A stretch of DNA of 64,000 nt from Cenococcum geophilum 1.58. Its lineage: Eukaryota; Ascomycota; Dothideomycetes; Gloniales; Gloniaceae. The stretch is taken from positions 4,369,092 to 4,433,091 of the forward strand of contig KV748176.1 of assembly GCA_001692895.1 (NCBI GenBank), given 5' to 3'. The notes under the pieces were generated by a model. The model was not told the DNA's origin and did no database searches. It saw only the letters and a program-made list of their open reading frames with translations. Below, piece by piece: positions 32,427-44,780 of this stretch (the stretch's first letter is position 1; each line of letters begins with the position of its first letter). Made by a program: the position numbers and the translations under genes.

Positions 32427-35400
32427 CTATCTCCCTCCTTTCTATCTTTGTTCTTAAAGATACCTAGTATCTCTAAGTTATTTACTAGAGGTGTAATATC
32501 CATCTAATTAATTTGGTTAATATTATTACTTATTATACCTAAAGCGTCTTCCTCTTCTTTAACTTTTTATTATACGTATACGGTCTCGTCTATACTATCG
32601 CTTAGTAAGATAATACCGTCTCTATATTCTCGCTGTATAAAAGAGGGGTTAGTCTATATTATATTAGCAAGTCCTTTATCTTAGTAACCCTCTTCTTATT
32701 TAGAGTATACTAAAGCAAACATTTAATCGCTCTATAATATTCGTTCTATTTCTAACGCTAAGTATATATATCCTATTATTCTTAGTAGTCGTTAAGTTCC
32801 CTAAGTAATTTATTATAGGGTTTTGTATTTAATTAGCTGCTATAAAGCTTAATAATAAACTATCCGTCACTCTGGCGGAACTTCATCGTTCTTATAATAT
32901 TAAAAAGGAGGCTGCTAATACTTAATAACGTGCTCTTAATTCCCGTCTTACTATATCTACTTAGTTAATCCGTCTTAAGAAGGTATATAAAAAGGTTCGT
33001 TTTAAAAAGTAGAAACTTATAGAATAAGGTCTACAGGAACTTAGTAATAAGAGAACCAACTCTCTTCCTATAAAGGAAATAACTCTAAATAGTTCGGCAG
33101 TCGCTCTTCTTAGGTCCCCCTTAGGTAACTTATTCTTTAGCAATTTCTCCTTATTAATATTGCCTGACCTATTTTCTTTTAATACTCCTATACCTTTCCT
33201 ATAGCATTCTTTAAATTCTCTAATAGCTTCTAGGTAGTCTTATTATAGCCTATCCACTTTACTTTATACTATATCTTATTATTAACATCCTTATAACTAA
33301 CGATCTTTAAAACTTACTATTTATCTTCTTCCTATCCTCTATACGTGTCTACTTTGTAGATTAGTAGCTTAATATTTCCGTATACTAGTTCTAGCATTGC
33401 AATATATTATATAGGGTAGATTTTTATTTTAGCTAGTAGGTTCAACTTAAATATAACCAGTGAAATTCTTTACGTAATTTTAAAAGGTCCTAGTCTAACG
33501 TGGTCTAACTTCTTACTTAGTTATTAACTTTTGAAATTTTTATATAGTAGCTATACTTTATCCCCCTCCTTAAGATCTGGTCCCTTAGATCTCTTAGCAT
33601 TATAATATTTCTTTATTCTTTACTATACTACCTTAGCTATTTTTATAAGGTTCTTATAAAGATTTATTAAAGTCTCCATTCTTTACTTAGCTGTGCTACT
33701 TATTTTCTTTACTTAGCGTGGCGATAACGATGTTCTTGGCTTATATCCATAATTCGCCTTAAATAGTAACGTACCCATTCCTTCTTATAGTATTGCATTG
33801 TATATAAACTATATAACTAGTAATAATAATACCTAATTGTTCTGTGCGTAATTAATATAGTATCTTAAATACTGCTCTAGTGTCTAATTTAATCTTTCCG
33901 TTTAACCGTCTGTCTGCGGATAATATACAGTAGAAGTTACTACTTAAACTCCTTACTCCGCTAAAAATACCTCCTAGAATACTACTATAAATCTTAAATC
34001 TCTATCCAATATAATCTTACTTAGTACTCTATATCTTACGAACACTTCTTTAATATAGATTCTAGCGATATCTTCCGCTGAGATTTCTTCTATATAGGCT
34101 ATAAAGTATCCCCACTTTATAAGCTTGTCTACTATTACTAAGATCGCGTTATAATCTTGTCTAGTAATAGGGTTTCTTAATTTTGGCAACTTAATAATAA
34201 AGTCCCATAATATAACCTTCTATAGTCTCTCTAGTATTTTAATAGGTTATAGCCCTCTATATAGCTTATACCTTATTAGTTTATTCCTTTAGAAATCTAA
34301 ATATTCTCTTATAACCTTTTATACTAGGTTCCAAATTCCATTAATAATATACTCCTCTTGGAGTCTTAACACTAAGCCCGTAGCTCTATTATGTCCTTAA
34401 GTTAGTCCCTTATAGAAGTCTTCCATAAATTGCTCTGCTATGCTTCTTAGGATATACTTTACTTCTCGGTTTTCGTACATTTCTATTTATAGATCTTCTA
34501 GCTATACTTCTAGAATTCTTTATACCTAAAAGCTCTCTAGTGTCTTATAGATTTTCTCTAACTCGTCTTCTTAAGTTATTATAATTTTTAGGTGATTGTA
34601 CCTAATCAATCCATCTATATCTTTTCGCAGTAAAGCCCCTAATAGCTTCTCATTATTTTATAGTTTAGCTTTTCGACTTAGAGCATCTGCTCTTATATTG
34701 TTAGTACCTTTAGTATACTAAATCTCAAAATAGTATTTTATAAGCATCTCTGCCCATCTAACCTATCTTTGGTTAAGTTCCTTTATTATTAGGAACCCTA
34801 TTAGGTTCTTATAATCTATCTTAACTATAAATAGTTTCTCTATACCTTGCAAGAATACTCTCTATTTCTTTAGTGCTGCAACTATACCTAATAACTCCTT
34901 ATTATAAATGTTATAGTTCAGTTCTAGTAGTATTATCTTTTAACTATAGTATGCTACTAGGTGCCATCCATCTAGATGCTTTTATATAAAGCATACTCCT
35001 AGTGTAAAGTCTAATATATTTATTTCTATAACCGTTTCTAGTCCTAGTTAATAGATCTTAAGAACTAGCTCTTAGGTAAACAACCTCTTAACTTCCTTAA
35101 ATAGTTCTTATTATTCCTTTTTCTATATCTATAGTTCTTTTTTCTTTATTAGCCGCGTAAATGGCTTAATATCCTTTAACTATTGCGCTATAAACCTTCT
35201 ACAGTAATTATAAAACCTTAGGAACGATCTTAACTATATAACGTTTTCTAGTTCTTACCAATTCACTATAGCCTTAATCTTTTTTAGATCTATGCTAAGT
35301 TGGCCTAGTTTAATAATAAATCTAACGAAATCGGTCTTCCTAGTAAAGAACTCGTATTTCTTAATTACTACTAGCATCTACTCCTCTTATAGCCTCTTTA

Positions 35401-37998
35401 AAACCCATTTAACATATTCTCTATATTCTTTCTCCGTTATTAAGTAGATAATAATATTATTAAGGTATACCACAATAAATTTATCTAAGTGTTCTCCTAA
35501 CACATTATTAATTCGCTTTTGGAATATTGCTAATACATTTATAAGCCCAAATTGCATAACTAATAGTTTATATAGTCCTTCCTTTGACCTAAAGGCTGCC
35601 TTCTATTTATCGCCCTCCTTAATCCTAATCTAGTGGTACGCCTATCTTAGATCTATCTTTATAAAGATTTGCGCATTACTAATCCTATCTTAGATTTCGC
35701 TAATTAAGGGTAAAGGATACCTATCCTTCCTAGTAATGCTATTTAACTATCTATAGTTAATATATAGCCTTAGCTTACCATTTTTCTTTAGGACGAACAG
35801 TACTAAATAACCTACTAATAATTGTGATAATCTAATATATCCCTTTTATAAGTTCTCCTAGACAAACTCTTTTAATGCTCTACCCTCCTCTTTAGTAAGC
35901 TTATAGATTGAAAAGAATCTTAAACTTATTCCTGGTTCTAATTCTATTTTATAGTCCTATACTATATACTCTAATAGCTTTTCACTCTCTAGTGACCATA
36001 GTTTCTTGCTATACTTATAGTATCTTTTTAGTATATAGCTTAGTCCTTTTTCTATTTCTTCATAGGTCGCCCCTACTTAGTACTATACTAACTTAGTTTA
36101 TTGTTATATCTTACGGCGTTAAGTATCTCTAATATTGACCTAACCCGTAATTTAATTAATCTTTAGATTATATTCCTATAACTAAGGCATTTCTAATACT
36201 GCCTTATTATTCCCTAATAGTAATATATTAAAAGACATCTTAACTAGTCTTCCTTTAATGGTTAACTAAATAGGTCCTATTTTAAGGTTAATAATACCTC
36301 CTCCATAGGCTATCAGATCTCCTAAAATTATCACTAATAGGTAAGGACATTCCTTCTGTCTATATAGTAACCCCATTCTTTTAACTACTATTAGTAAGAT
36401 ATGGTTCCTTATTGCTCTACTATCTATTAGTGCCTTAAACTATTAATCTTACCACTTAACTTATAAATTTAGGTGTTGTCCTTAAATTCCTTTAAGGGTC
36501 TAAGGCTTTACTACTAGTTCCCTCTAGTTCTATAGGCCTCTACTTTTCCTAATTATTAGCTACTTAATCCTACTTATACTTAATCTAACTTAGGCCAATA
36601 CTTAGTTCGCTTTTTATCCTTAATATACTATAGACAGGTATTCTCTAGACATTCCCACTACTATTATCTATCTAGGTATTCTTCCGTAAGGAATCTTCCT
36701 AGTTAAAGTATTAAGTCCCCTTATTTTTAAACTTCTACTAGGTGCTAACCATGTATATATTTAGCGTTTTAATATTTTACCTTATCCGTTATCTAATATA
36801 TTCTTATTAAATACTTCCAATTTTTATCCTTAGGTGCTCTATATATATTACACGCATTATCCATATATGCTATCCACGATAGTATATAATATACTTAGTG
36901 TTTTAGGTTAACTCTTAGCTTATCTTTATCCTTAAGTTCTAACCTTTCTCGTGTTAATCTAAGCATTATAACTTTATTTACAAGTACTAAGATTTACCTT
37001 CTACTTCTCTAGTCCTCTAATTACTCTTTTAGATCCTTTAACGTTATAATTAAGGCTCCTTTAATATAAGTTATAGCCTTTTTTATAACCGGGTAGTCTT
37101 AAATAACTTTTTTTATCTAACTACATATAGAAATCTTCCCACTTATTATTATGCCTTTATCTATACCACTTTTAGTATAGCTGCTTAAGTATATACGGTT
37201 GGTCCGTAAGGAAGTATCTTTTTATTACTACGTTATAATAACCTTTAGTATATCGTTCCTTAAACCTAGTAGGAATCCCTAAATCCTCTTCTTATTCCAG
37301 TTTAGTAAGCCACTTAGCTCTTAATATGCCTACTCTTAGCCTATTAGTGATTCTTTATACTAGCGCTCTATCCCTTATATATCCTGCTATACTAGATCTC
37401 TTATCTAGTTTCTGTTCTTGCTATAAGGTAATTCTTACTCTAAATTCCTTTATAGTTTCCTTCCTTTCGCGTTTTATAAGTAGATCCTTAAAGTCTTTAT
37501 ACTTCTTAATCTTAGTATTAATTTTTTAATCTTTAGGCTAAATACTATGTTTAACTAGTAAGTCTTCTAGGTCTATATATCTATCTCCCAGTCTAACTGC
37601 TATCTATATTGCAGATTCTCTAATCTATAAAAAAGCTCCTTGCCTCTTACCTATAGGTATCCTTATTCGTACTCCAAATTCTTAGTCCCTTAGATTCTTT
37701 AATCCTAAGCTCGCTTCTAACTTAAGCTTAGCTCCCGCCTTAGTCTAACTAGGCGTCCGTAGTATTCTCATCTTATTTTAAGAGTCTTAAATCTTATCTA
37801 TCTTATCTTAAGAATCTAATACCTATAGGAAACTTTATCCCAAGCTTATTCGTATGTCTTTAAACTAAGCTGCTACTCTATCCTATTAGTTTTCGTTCAT
37901 TATAGGTCCTTAAGCTATCCTCATCCTATCTTTAGAATCTTAGATCTCTCTTATCTCGTCTTAAAAATCTTAAGCCTTTGGCCTTTTACCTTTATTAA
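32427..37998 (-). pseudogene. Family-1 pol and part of gag (copy B)
   Basis: Colinear with copy A over 33411-37998. From left to right it carries the post-chromodomain extension (32427-33150), chromodomain and integrase (33200-34600), RNase H and RT, and the protease/gag linker. The RT active site near 35455-35470 reads YLNN instead of YLDD, both Asp codons having become Asn codons. The frame is otherwise recognisable, with stops at Gln/Trp positions. It is interrupted at 37998 by the Ngaro-like element. Confidence 0.92.
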
Positions 37999-38134
37999 TG
38001 GAAAGGTCTATTTTTAGTGAGTTATATAGCGCCGAGAGATCCGGAAACTCTGCGACTCTTAAGCTTAATTATATATTAACCTCTATACAGAGCTTGATTC
38101 TTAACGCTACAACGGCTCTCGTAGCTTATTTCTA
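37999..38134 (+). repeat. Split direct repeat A1
   Basis: 136 bp starting TGGAAAGGTCTATTTTTAG. It matches A2 (42396-42531) apart from transition-type differences. Confidence 0.9.
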
Positions 38135-38340
38135 TTGTATACTCTTCTACGCGTTGCCACGAATCGCTAGCTAGTTGTTAATTGTATATTCCTCCCTCTG
38201 CCTATATAAACTCCTCCCTTCCCACCCCGAACTCTCCCCTAATACTAGCCACTACTATAACTAGCAATACGTTATTAAATATAGAGCGGGGCGACGAGCG
38301 GCCTACGGCCGTTGTGGGCCGCTGTATAGGCGACTAGATT
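38135..38340 (+). other. Leader of the Ngaro-like element
   Basis: The sequence between A1 and the first coding region, with no recognisable motif. Pyrimidine-rich (TCCTCCCTTCCC near 38210). Confidence 0.4.
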
Positions 38341-39200
38341 AACCTAGCCGTGCTAGCGCTTATGCCGGAGGCTATAAAATTAGAATACTTCGCCACGCTC
38401 CTGAAGGCCGTAAAGGCCAGTAGTAAGCGGACGGCTGATAAGCACCTAGATATAACGCTTCGTCGGAAGCGCTTGAATCTTAGTGTTAAGGAAATAGGTA
38501 AGGCTCCAGCCCCTTCTACCGTCTTGTTAGTGGCCACTAGATTTCTAGGTATCCCCTAGTAGATCTTGCTGTAGATATATAACCACAAATTTTGGCTAGC
38601 CGAGTAGCTTCCACTCCTTTGCTAGGCTAGGCAATATTAGGCCCTATTTAGTAAAGAGGCTCCGCCCGATTTAAAGAAGGAAAAGGCCCTTAAGGACTTT
38701 AGGGCCTCTTATGCTATATGGTCGTACTGCTTTATTATATACGCCCAAATCGTCGCCTAATTATTTCCGGATTACTATACTATCATGCCCAAGATATTGG
38801 CCTTCTATAATATGGTCCTAAACTAGGCCTAGATCTATAAATAGAAGGACATAGTACTTCCGTGCGTTATATAATGGTATTAATATATAATTAATACTAA
38901 TAAACTGGACTCTAATTGGACGGCCGTGCTAACCTAATTTAAGGACTCCTTTTTAACGCCGGATAAGATCCTTTCTACTCCAGCCGTGGCCGATATAAGG
39001 CTACTAAAGAGGGAGAGTTGTATACGCTAGGCCCGCGAGAGTAATATTAAGAGCTAGGTTTGTAATAAGTTTAATATTAGTACCTACTTCTTTAACGCGT
39101 GTAGAAGGAAGTATAAGTATAATAAGTGCGGCTCTAATAAGCACGCCGCTATAGCGTGCATAAAGAAGTGAAGCTGGAGCCTTAGCGCGGATAATGGTGT
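38341..39200 (+). pseudogene. gag-like ORF of the Ngaro-like element
   Basis: A plus-strand frame with scattered stops, containing a basic N-terminal part (R-R-K-R-L-N-L near 38464), an aromatic central region and, at 39058-39172, a Cys/His cluster C-N-K-F-N-I-S followed by further Cys and His (N-K-C-G-S-N-K-H-A-A-I-A-C). This arrangement is typical of gag proteins of tyrosine-recombinase retrotransposons. It probably bound element RNA. Confidence 0.75.
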
Positions 39201-39559
39201 AGACGTTAACTCCGCAGACGAAGTCCACCCGTCCGCGCTAGGCTATAGCCTCCTGCCTATTAAGGCAGGCCTACTAGGCCTATTTATAGGGCCTATTGAG
39301 GCCCTAGAGCTAACCCTAGTATACTAACTCGCCTAGGAAGCGACTATGACTGCGCTTAAAGCGCTTAAGCTGCCGCCAGAGCGGCCAAATACGCACCCGT
39401 TGTTTGATACCTATAATAACTCCAAGCCTCCAATTTTAAACTTACCCTCTCTACTACACGCGTTAGCCTAGGTAAGGCTACTTGCGATATACCTAGGCGA
39501 CCTAAAAACGCTACTGCCCGCTATTATTATATTTGGCGCCTAAATAGGATATATAGGGC

Positions 39560-40990
39560 CGCTGGCCTACTCCCGTAGCCAAAACCACCCTATTAATAAC
39601 TTAGTGGTAATTATAGATAAGCTATAGAGTAACCTTTTAGCTAAACGGATCCAGATTTTAATAATTAATACCTTTATCTCGCCGCTTGGGCTAGTTTTAA
39701 AGTATAATGGCGGCTGGCGTTATATATATAACCTATTATACTTACTAGGGCGCGGAATTAACTAGCGGATTCCTTACCACTATGGCTACCTCTTGTACCT
39801 ACGACTCTAAGAGATCTACGATATAATTATAGCCTCTAGAAGAGGCTGCCTTATTATTAAGCGAGATATTAAGGACGCCTTTTATATAGTGCCAGTTGTA
39901 CCTTACTACTAACCGCTACTTAGCTTTAAATAGGATGGCGTAATATACGTTAAATGTTGCCTCCCGTTCGGCCTAGCTACTACCCTATTTCTATTTAACC
40001 TCTTTACAGAAGGACTATAATGGATCCTTACCGCGCTGTTATCTAATTGGTCCGTTAACTACTATCTAGACGACTTTATTTTTATTACCTATTAGAGTGG
40101 CTCTTAGCCGGAGCTCTAAGAGCGCTTTAATGTAGTCTACCGCGCTATTATAGACGGATTTAGTATCCTATGGAACGACTCTAAGGATAAATAAGGCACC
40201 TGCGTTATAGTCCTAGGCGTAGAAATTAATAGCGAGGCTATAGAGGCTAGGCTTTCTATAAATAAGAAGCTCTAGGTTTTCTAGGCTGTGGCTAACACAC
40301 TTAATAGAGGCAGCCTAATGCTAACGGAGGCGTAGTTGCTTGCCGGCTACCTTAACTTCTACGCGTAGGTAGTGCTCCTTAAAAGGACCTAGCTACGTCC
40401 GCTATTTACATTTATCGCGGCCTTTCCTCCTATAACCCGCGCCGGCTAGCGCTGATTGCTAGCAGACCTTATAGAAGACCTTAAATAGTAGAGAGACCTG
40501 CTACTATAGTTTAACGGAGTCCGCTTCCTTAATAGTGCTACTAGGCCGCTAGTGTATATTATTATAGACGCCTTAGACGCCGGCCTTAGCCTCTTCTACT
40601 TTAAATTGTTAAATATAAACGCCTTTTGGCAGGACTACGCCTTATACCTTCTACTAGCCTATGCCGTAATAATAGCCGTCGAGCCGGAGCTTAAGACGGC
40701 CTATATTAACGTTAAAGAGGTAGAGGCAATCCTTATTGCTTTCTAGCTGTTTAGCTAATTATAGTATGGCTATAAAGCAATTCTATATACCGATAGCTCT
40801 ACCGCGCTCTAGGGCCTCCGAAAAGGATATATTAAAGGTATAGCGAACGCCCCTCTTAAATAACTCCTCCTGCTTGCAGCCGCGCGAGATATAGACCTAT
40901 ACCTAATATAGCTCTCCTTAGAGGATAACGCGCTGGCGGATGCTCTCTTATGTTTAGATAGGAAGCGGATTGCTGATATAAGCCTATAGT
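39560..40990 (+). pseudogene. RT-RNase H of the Ngaro-like element
   Basis: RT motifs in order: S-P-L-G-L-V near 39675, G-G-W-R-Y-I-Y-N-L near 39710, I-K-R-D-I-K-D-A-F near 39858, C-L-P-F-G-L-A-T near 39960, and an intact Y-L-D-D at 40063-40074. RNase H follows, with I-I-D-A-L-D-A-G-L-S near 40560, K-E-V-E-A-I-L near 40715 and Y-T-D-S-S-T-A-L near 40786. Stops replace Gln/Trp codons, but far fewer per kb than in the gypsy copies. The motif style (short connector, G-G-W-R-x-I-x-N-L) is that of DIRS-order elements. Confidence 0.88.
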
Positions 40991-41039
40991 TAAGCAATCT
41001 CTTACCCTTAAGCCGCCTAATTGGTTCCGGAAAGAGAAT

Positions 41040-42010
41040 AAGACTTATACCTTTAGCGACGCCTACCTAAGGCTGCTCTAGAACGGCCTATCTGCTAGTA
41101 TAAGGCTATTGTATAAATCGTACTAGAATAGCTATAAGAAACTCTGCGCCTTAAATAGAGTCGCCCTGTGGCTGGCTATAGTAGACTTACTAGCTAGATG
41201 GGTTACTATATGGCTGTTCGGGTCCTTATTATAGAAGTAGCTACGCCCTAACTCCATACTTTAAGGACTCTCCACCCTCTGCTTAGTGTACGTAGATAAA
41301 CGCCTCCCGCTAAAGGCCTTTGACGATAAGTACGTCTGCTACCTTATAGATGGTAGCTGCCGACTATTTAAGCAACGGGTAACTAGAGAGAGACGGCCTC
41401 TCTTAAAGGCCCTAGTGTCGCAGCTGTTAAGCTACCTTATGCTACCCTAGGCCGGAGGCCTTAGCCGTAGACCGCCCCGGCCCTTAATTAACGACGTTAA
41501 CTTCGCGGCCACCTACTAAGTCGCCTTTGCCGGCTTTATAAGAGTAGGAGAGTTTACCTATAATATAGCTAATAGGAAGAACGATAAGACCTTCGCCGCT
41601 ATAAAGCTTATAAGAGGTGACGTACGCTTTATAGCTAACTACGCTAGGCTTATACTTAAGCGTAGTAAGACGGATAAAGCTTATAAAGGCGTTAATATTA
41701 TACTGGCGAGATCTAGAGATAGCGCCTGCCCGGTAGAAGCGCTAGAAGCCCTCTTTATGCTAGACCTATACGAGCTAGGCCAGCCGCTCTTCTGCTTTAA
41801 GAGGGCTATTTTTAACCGGAATAACTTCCTTAAGCGCCTTACGACCGGGCTGCTGGACCTTAGGGTTAAGCCTGGCGGCTACCTTAGCTACAGCTTCCGC
41901 AAGGGCGCCGCTTAATACGCCTACGATAGTGGTGTACTTAATAGTTAAATCTAAACGCTAGGCTAATAGACCTCCGATGCTTTTTAGGCCTACTTCTTAA
42001 TAAATCCGGC
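41040..42010 (+). pseudogene. Tyrosine recombinase of the Ngaro-like element
   Basis: The catalytic set is visible: the first Arg in F-A-G-F-I-R-V-G-E-F near 41526-41555; S-K-T-D-K-A near 41665; the H-x-x-R box, read here as Y-S-F-R-K-G-A-A near 41888-41911 with His changed to Tyr by C-to-T; and the downstream L-G-x-x-T-S-D-A-F-x-A-Y-F segment near 41960-41995, carrying the nucleophilic Tyr. The enzyme would integrate a circular DNA intermediate without target duplication. Loss of the His and the stops make this copy dead. Confidence 0.85.
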
Positions 42011-42146
42011 TGTGCTATACCGCCTTAACTACTAGTTCCTAACTGGAACTCTATTCCCCTTTTCCTTTACGGCCTTAATAGCCCGTATAGCGGCCTAGGC
42101 GTGACCTTAATATTATATATACCCTAGGTTTAGCACAGACGTTATC

Positions 42147-42395
42147 TAGGGGGTTTCCTCTAGTATGTGTAGCTGGTAGAGAGCTAGGCCTTTAAGCGGC
42201 TTAATTCGAAGGCTCTATAGCCTTATTAACGCGACGCCTGAGGCTAAGATTTACGCCTATGGGCCTGTACGGCCTACGGAGGCCTCCGTGCCGCAAATAA
42301 CGAAGTTATCTATTAATACCGTGTCCTATGCGTGAAGCTATATATATAGACTAGCCTATCTAGGCTTAGCCCCTATAAGAGAGCGAGAAAATAGA
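42147..42395 (+). repeat. Split direct repeat B1
   Basis: 249 bp, TAGGGGGTTTCC to GAAAATAGA, matching B2 (42574-42822). It joins A2 directly at 42395/42396. Confidence 0.9.
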
Positions 42396-42531
42396 TAGAG
42401 AGGTCTATTTTTAGTAAGTTATATAGCGCCGAGAGATCTAGAAACTCTGCAACTCTTAAGCTTAATTATGCATTAACCTCTATATAGAGCTTAATTCTTA
42501 ACGCTATAATGGCTCTTATAGCTTGTTTCTA
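42396..42531 (+). repeat. Split direct repeat A2
   Basis: 136 bp starting TAGAGAGGTCTATTT. It matches A1. A 42-bp spacer separates it from B2. Confidence 0.9.
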
Positions 42532-42573
42532 CCCTCCTACTATCCCGTAGATAGTTGCCTCTTAAAAGTGCGT

Positions 42574-42822
42574 TAGGGGGTCTCCTTTAGTATATGCAGC
42601 TGGCGGAGAGCTAGGCCTCTGAGCGGCTTAATTTAAAGGCTCTATAGCCTTATTAACGCGACGCCTAAGGCCAAGATCTACGCCTATGGGCCTGTATGGC
42701 CTACGGAGGCCTCCGTGCCGCAAATAACGAAGTTATCCACTAACACCGTGTCCTATGCGTGAAGCCGTATATATAGACTAGCCTATCTAGGCTTAGCCCC
42801 CGTGAGAGAGCGAGAAAATAGA
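42574..42822 (+). repeat. Split direct repeat B2
   Basis: 249 bp, equal in length to B1 and with transition-type differences. Its last bases GAAAATAGA mark the right end of the element. Confidence 0.9.
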
Positions 42823-43018
42823 GTAGTAAGCTAGCACTAGCAGTCGTCTACTTACTTAATCTTCTTTAGATATTGCTCCTTCCGTCTTATAAAGCGATAG
42901 ATATCGTATCTAACAATATTATAATACCCGTTACTAAACCTTGCTCTATAGCAGTCTTAATCTCTACTTTTATTATAACTTCTCTAAGGTTTATACATTT
43001 CTAGTAAACTGCCTTTAT
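42823..43018 (-). pseudogene. Family-1 copy B, middle fragment between two guests
   Basis: About 196 bp, colinear with copy A at about 4600-4790 (start near CTAGCACTAGCAGTCG). It ends with the TTTAT target at 43014-43018. It belongs to the gag/protease linker. Confidence 0.85.
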
Positions 43019-43430
43019 TATTACGGACGCTTTAAGTACAATGCTATAACTACTTAGAGAAGAGTCGGAGGAAGCTAGTTGGTTAATAAGAGCACGGTCT
43101 AGGATGGAGCCGGTAAAACTATGTGACAAGGAATAGTAGCACGAGTTATATAATATGCTATGTAAGGAACGTGGAGAATGAGCGGAACGTACGTACCTTA
43201 TGTATATTACGTATAAGAAGGATTTTATAGGAGTACGGTTATGTATTTAAGGACCCTCAGTCCCTACCTAGATAGTTCCTTTCTTATAATAATTCTTAGA
43301 ATACAATTAGAGTTAATCTATTAGGCAACCACTCTACTAGTTATTATTACGTTATTAACTTTACGCATTACCTATATACCTAGCCTATTAACAGGACCTA
43401 TCGTAGTACTTACTACAAGGTTCCGTTACA
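43019..43430 (+). repeat. 5' LTR of family-1 copy C
   Basis: 412 bp, TATTACGGACGC to CCGTTACA. The reverse complement of the copy A/B LTRs. Confidence 0.95.
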
Positions 43431-43468
43431 CAATTACTACCTAGTTATAGTATTAAAAGTTAAACAAC

Positions 43469-44780
43469 ATGCTACTAAAAGCAGCCACTATAACGCCATT
43501 AATAGCGGCAACTACTTTAAGGTTAGGAGGGGACACTAGTATAGCGGATACTAACTTATAGCAACCCGTAACGGTTAGACAGTTATAGGAAATAATTAAC
43601 TAGTTAATGGTAAATAATGCGGCACTAGAATAAAGGGTTAACGGGATAGGCGTAGTAAAGGTTAAGTTACCATTAATTAAACAATTCTTAGGAGAAAGAT
43701 TAAAGCTTAAGGGATTCCTTATATAAATATACTTTAAGGTAATATAGAAAGGGGTAAAGCTAGTAACACCTATGGATCAAATAGTGTACGCAGGGCTATT
43801 CTTAACAGGAAGGGCACTTAAATAGTTTAAACCTTACCTTATAAAGATACAAGCTAATAAAATAATAACTATAAACTAAGAAGTACGGTTTATATTCTTA
43901 AGTTAGGATAGATTTATAGAATAACTTACGCAGATATTTGGAGATCCGGAGGCAACAACTACGGCAGAAAGAAAGCTTTAAGACATTACGTAGCGAACCT
44001 TAGCAATTAAGTACACAACATAGTTTTAAACGCTAGCAATATAAGTTAAGTAGAATAATAAGGCGCTTATAGCACAGTACAAATAGGGACTTAAGGCTAA
44101 AGTCTAGGACGTAATTATCCTAATAGAAGATGCGGAAACCCTAAGGGAATTAATAGATTAAGTAATAAAGATTAACAATAGGATCTACCAAAGGGAGCAG
44201 ACTAAGAGAGGTTAGGATAGAGTTTTATAGTTATATAAGGCGCAGAGTACGCATTAACTAAAGCTAAGTTAGAGACTATAGTATAGCGCAGAGCTAATAA
44301 ACCTAAGCGGTACTAAAGAAACCTATAAGAGATAGAGTAAGAGACTATGGAAACTAAGAGGACAAGGATTAAGTAATTAAAGGTCTAGGGAGCAAAGGCT
44401 AAATTAGGGATCTTAGTAGCAGAAGATATTTAGGCGGACTCTATAGCAAGAAAGATGGTTTAAAGAGGGAGCTTATATAAATTATGGAAAATAGGGTTAT
44501 TTCGCTAGAGATTATAAAGATAGTTAAAGTTATTATGTAATAAAGGGAACCGGATTAGCAGACGGTATATATATATAGAGGGACGATAATACACTACAAG
44601 GAATAAAGGATTGTTTAATTAACTATTTTACGTTTTGTTATAATAACGCGTGCTAAATTTATAAAGACGCTAAGTACGGCGCAAGCTATTAGCTATAGGA
44701 ACCTAGTTTAGAGAAACTAAGAGCTACCTAAGACTATAAAGAGCAAGACAGGTTCTATAAATGTAACGAAGATCTAATAG
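43469..44780 (+). pseudogene. Family-1 gag (copy C)
   Basis: ATG at 43469-43471, 38 bases after the LTR. A capsid-like region carries Q-F-L-G-E-R-L-K-L-K-G-F-L near 43683 and F-L-T-G-R-A-L-K near 43803. A CCHC knuckle near 44478-44520 reads N-Y-G-K-x-G-Y-F-A-R-D-Y-K-D: Cys to Tyr twice and His to Tyr, all single transitions. Stops are frequent. Gag would form the capsid that packages element RNA. Confidence 0.9.

Larger units (their letters stand above)
37999..42822 (+). mobile_element. Ngaro-type tyrosine-recombinase retrotransposon, complete
   Basis: 4824 bp with the order A1 - gag - RT/RNase H - tyrosine recombinase - B1 - A2 - B2. A1 and A2 are both 136 bp; B1 and B2 are both 249 bp. Such split direct repeats are typical of PAT and Ngaro elements. 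No methyltransferase region is seen between RNase H and recombinase, which favours Ngaro over DIRS/PAT. The insertion leaves no target duplication: joining 37998 to 42823 gives TTATTAA-GTAGTAAGC, the uninterrupted sequence (TTATTAAGTGGTAA in copy C) apart from one RIP-type change. This is expected for recombinase-mediated integration. Confidence 0.92.

Noticed and set aside
37999..38010. A 5-bp target duplication for the Ngaro-like element (AATGG / AGTAG)
   Set aside because: The empty site in other copies is reproduced exactly without duplication if the element starts at TGGAAAGG and ends at AAATAGA, as B1/A2 junction symmetry also requires.
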